Origin: Flavobacteriaceae bacterium UBA5534
GTDB lineage: Bacteria > Bacteroidota > Bacteroidia > Flavobacteriales > Flavobacteriaceae
Length of the DNA stretch: 64,000 bases
Assembly: GCA_002426015.1 (NCBI GenBank)
Contig: DINS01000004.1
Coordinates: 200,553-264,552, forward strand
Reading direction: 5' to 3'
The notes under the pieces were generated by a model. It ran no database searches and was not told the origin of the DNA. It saw only the letters and a list, made by a program, of their open reading frames with translations. The position numbers and the translations under genes are program-made. Shown here piece by piece: positions 61,230 through 64,000 of the stretch. Each line of letters begins with the position of its first letter. Within the stretch, counting starts at the first letter, position 1.

Positions 61230-64000
61230 ATGACAAAAAAACTATTATGTATCATCATGCTTATGAGTGCTACAATGATGTTTGCCCAAAAAGAAAATTT
61301 TTGGCAGAAACAAACAGCAGTAAGCAACTCGAAAGTGAAAGCGAGCAAGCAAAATTTACCAAAAGCTCAAACGTTCAGTCTTAATATTGATGACTTGAAA
61401 CAGGCACTTGCCAAAGCTCCAAAAAGAGAAATCGCCAATGGCTTTTCTAACGTGATTTTATCATTTCCAAATCCGGAAGGTAAGATGGAACGTTTCCGAA
61501 TTATGGAAGCGTCAAACATGGACTCTGAGTTGGAAGCTCAATATCCAAACATTAAGTCCTATGCAGGACAAGGTATTGATGACCCAACAGCTGTGATACG
61601 ATTTAGTGTGTCGCCATTAGGGTTTCAAAGTATGCGATTATCAGCAACGATGCCAGCTTCATTTATTGAAGCATATACTAATGATTTATCGCAATATACT
61701 GTCTTTAAAAGATCAGACAGACTTGCTGCCCCTGACGATTTTGAATGTACTGTAACCGATGCAATGAATAAAAATATCACAGGTGATGCCACAGCGATGC
61801 GTAATGCAGATGATGGAATTCTTCGCAGATACCGTTTGGCTGTGTCAACAACTGGCGAATACACAGCTTATCATGGTGGTACAAAAGCATTGGCATTAGC
61901 AGCTATTAATGCAACAATGACTCGTGTCAATGGTGTTTTTGAGAATGATTTTAATGTTACTATGGTTTTAATTGCTAACAATGACGCAGTGATCTATACA
62001 AACTCTGGTAGTGATCCATATACATCGTCTTCAAATTATAACAGTCAACTGCAATCTACTTTAACAAGTGCTATTGGCGAAGCCAACTACGATGTCGGAC
62101 ATTTATTTGCACGTGCATCTAACAACGGAAACGCTGGTTGTATAGGATGTGTTTGTGTTAATGGACAAAAAGGGAGTGGTTTCACATCACGTACAGATCC
62201 TGAAGGCGATCCTTTTGATATTGATTATGTAGCTCATGAAATTGGACATCAATTTGGAGGTAACCACACTTGGACATTTAATGGTAACGAAGGTACCGAT
62301 GCACAAATGGAACCAGGAAGTGGCTCAACTATTATGGGTTATGCAGGGATTACAGGTGCTACCGACGTACAATCAAATAGTGACCCATATTTTCATTCGA
62401 GATCTATTGAGCAGATTACTAATTATATCAAATCAAGAAGCTGTCAAACCAATATTAACACTGGAAACGCAGTCCCAACAGCTAACGCAGGTTCTAACTA
62501 TACGATTCCAAAAGGAACTCCTTTTGTATTGACTGGTTCTGGCACTGATGCTAATTCGGGCGATGTATTGACGTATTGTTGGGAGCAGTTCGATGAGAAT
62601 AATGCCTCAACAACATATCCAAGCACTACAGCAACAACAGGAGTTGCATTTAGATCCTATTCTCCATCAACAGATACTAAACGTTATTTCCCAAGACTAG
62701 AAACCATTAAAACTGGTGCTACCTCATGGCAATGGGAAGCTGTACCAAATGTTGCCAGAACATTGAATTTCAGGATGACTGTAAGAGATAATAGAGCTGG
62801 TGGTGCAGCAAACAACAGTGACGATACCGTTATCACTGTAAATGGAACCGCTGGGCCTTTTGTCGTTAACTCACCCAACACCAATGTTACATGGAATGCA
62901 GGAACCAGTCAAACAGTTACTTGGAGTGTAGCGGGAACTACAGCAAATGGTGTTAATGCTGCCAATGTTGATATTTTATTATCTACAGATGGAGGAAACA
63001 CCTATCCAATTACTTTGGTTGCCAATACACCAAATGATGGTTCTCAAGCCATAATAGTTCCTAATAACCAAGGATCTCAAAATAGAATCATGGTGAAAGG
63101 GTCTAACCATATTTTCTTTGATATATCAAATACCAATTTCACAATTGCAGGCACAGTTACTTGTAATGCAACCATTCCTACTGGATTGAATGCTTCAAAT
63201 GTTGGTTCTTCTACCGCAACTTTAAGCTGGAACGCAGTTGCAGGCGCAACTTACGACCTGCAATATAGAGTTGTTGGTTCTTCAACATGGACTACAGTTG
63301 GGGTTTCAGGAGTTTCAACTTCTTTATCTGGATTAACTGCTTTGACACAATATGAAGCTCAAGTTAGAAGTAAATGCACAGGTGGAAGTAATTCGGCTTA
63401 TAGTGCTTCGGTTAATTTCACAACGACAGATGTTCAGTTGAATTATTGTGCCTCTGCAAGTACCAATGTAAATGATGAATATATTAGTAGAGTTCAGTTA
63501 AACACAATCAACAATGTGTCTGGGGCTCAATTTTATTCAGATTTCACAAGTATTTCAACAAACTTAACAAAAGGGACACAATACACAATTACGGTGACAC
63601 CAACTTGGACTGGAACAGTTTATAGTGAAGGGTATTCAGTTTGGATTGATTATAACCACGATGGTGATTTTGCGGATGCAGGTGAACAAGTTTGGACTCA
63701 GGCAGCTACTAAAAACACACCAGTGAGTGGCAGTTTTACAATACCAACGTCTGCTGTAACTAGTGCAACACGAATGAGGGTATCAATGAAATATAATGGT
63801 ATTCCTACTTCTTGCGAATCATTTACTTATGGCGAGGTTGAAGATTATACTGTAAATATTCAAGGGTCAACTGCCGATACTCAAGCGCCAACCGCTCCGA
63901 CCAATTTAACAGCAAGTGGAACAACCCAGACCACAACAAATTTATCATGGACCGCATCTACAGATAATGTTGGGGTTACAGGATATGACGTCTATCAAGG
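61230..64000 (+). CDS. secreted zinc metalloprotease with fibronectin type III and GEVED-like domains, 3' truncated
   Basis: The frame is open from ATG 61230 to the window end (923 codons), with no stop. A signal peptide (about 1-19, ending MMFAQ) leads to a propeptide-like part (about 20-190), then a reprolysin-type catalytic domain with the full zinc motif HEIGHQFGGNH (H336, E337, H340, G343, H346) and a methionine turn in STIMGYAG. Then come beta domains, fibronectin III modules (near 655-735 and at the very end, APTAPTNLTAS) and a GEVED-type domain (SVWIDYNHDGDF, YGEVEDYTV). It is probably a type IX substrate; its tail is beyond the window. Confidence 0.9.
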   Translation, partial: MTKKLLCIIMLMSATMMFAQKENFWQKQTAVSNSKVKASKQNLPKAQTFSLNIDDLKQALAKAPKREIANGFSNVILSFPNPEGKMERFRIMEASNMDSELEAQYPNIKSYAGQGIDDPTAVIRFSVSPLGFQSMRLSATMPASFIEAYTNDLSQYTVFKRSDRLAAPDDFECTVTDAMNKNITGDATAMRNADDGILRRYRLAVSTTGEYTAYHGGTKALALAAINATMTRVNGVFENDFNVTMVLIANNDAVIYTNSGSDPYTSSSNYNSQLQSTLTSAIGEANYDVGHLFARASNNGNAGCIGCVCVNGQKGSGFTSRTDPEGDPFDIDYVAHEIGHQFGGNHTWTFNGNEGTDAQMEPGSGSTIMGYAGITGATDVQSNSDPYFHSRSIEQITNYIKSRSCQTNINTGNAVPTANAGSNYTIPKGTPFVLTGSGTDANSGDVLTYCWEQFDENNASTTYPSTTATTGVAFRSYSPSTDTKRYFPRLETIKTGATSWQWEAVPNVARTLNFRMTVRDNRAGGAANNSDDTVITVNGTAGPFVVNSPNTNVTWNAGTSQTVTWSVAGTTANGVNAANVDILLSTDGGNTYPITLVANTPNDGSQAIIVPNNQGSQNRIMVKGSNHIFFDISNTNFTIAGTVTCNATIPTGLNASNVGSSTATLSWNAVAGATYDLQYRVVGSSTWTTVGVSGVSTSLSGLTALTQYEAQVRSKCTGGSNSAYSASVNFTTTDVQLNYCASASTNVNDEYISRVQLNTINNVSGAQFYSDFTSISTNLTKGTQYTITVTPTWTGTVYSEGYSVWIDYNHDGDFADAGEQVWTQAATKNTPVSGSFTIPTSAVTSATRMRVSMKYNGIPTSCESFTYGEVEDYTVNIQGSTADTQAPTAPTNLTASGTTQTTTNLSWTASTDNVGVTGYDVYQ

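Noticed and set aside
62236..62532. 98-codon plus-strand ORF inside the metalloprotease
   Set aside because: It is an out-of-frame shadow of the open metalloprotease frame, which encodes the zinc motif at the same place.

Overview
The window is chromosomal DNA of a marine-type member of the Flavobacteriaceae (Bacteroidota). The DNA is AT-rich. There are promoters of the Bacteroidota form (TTTG, about 19 nt, TAnnTTTG). Gliding and type IX secretion components are present (SprE, GldH), with secreted proteins that carry or probably carry type IX sorting tails. Many genes belong to families named only as domains of unknown function in Flavobacteriia. The exact genus cannot be fixed from the sequence alone. 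No rRNA, tRNA, transposase, prophage or CRISPR array was seen.

Layout. (1) 1-15389: a surface polysaccharide locus. It has two CapK/PaaK-like adenylating enzymes at its ends, a HisC-like aminotransferase, a secreted fibre-like protein, a dehydrogenase fusion, a Wzy/ligase-like membrane protein, an alpha/alpha-toroid protein, a WecG-type transferase, Ugd and UXS (which make UDP-xylose), a polyprenyl-phosphate sugar transferase and a GT4 transferase. The locus continues to the left of the window. (2) 15486-21658: housekeeping genes (purD, upp, a GT9 transferase, DUF6341, DUF6427, DUF4254) and a PaaE-like reductase. (3) 21760-26617: a DUF5687/ATPase exporter and the gliding lipoprotein SprE. (4) 26629-32755: a bactofilin followed by the F-type ATP synthase operon (AtpZ, DUF6168, a, c, b, delta, alpha, gamma). 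The beta and epsilon genes are not here. (5) 32885-33982: two paralogous lipoproteins. (6) 34068-41437: a tightly packed envelope operon (flippase, dut, TPR, nucleotidyltransferase, TPR, a LolB-like DUF4292 lipoprotein, EnvC). (7) 41545-49740: mostly minus-strand genes (thioesterase, an HU-SPOR membrane protein, trpS, an ECF sigma factor with a membrane-anchored beta-barrel partner, recA), with dprA and plsC on the plus strand. (8) 50221-58866: trhO, an M23 peptidase, ricT-gldH-pbp1A, and a CoA-transferase operon interrupted by a four-helix-bundle gene. (9) 58867-64000: a repeat-rich gap, a double ABC ATPase, and the start of a large secreted metalloprotease cut by the window end.

The most interesting signals are these. 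A single polypeptide seems to join an inner-membrane anti-sigma-like anchor to an outer-membrane barrel, directly next to its sigma factor gene. A small four-helix-bundle gene bounded by inverted repeats sits between two CoA-transferase subunits. A five-unit degenerate tandem array lies at 59123-59290. An orphan transcript with its own strong terminator lies between recA and trhO. A 15-bp hairpin sits between atpE and atpF. A family of small palindromes is dispersed through intergenic gaps.
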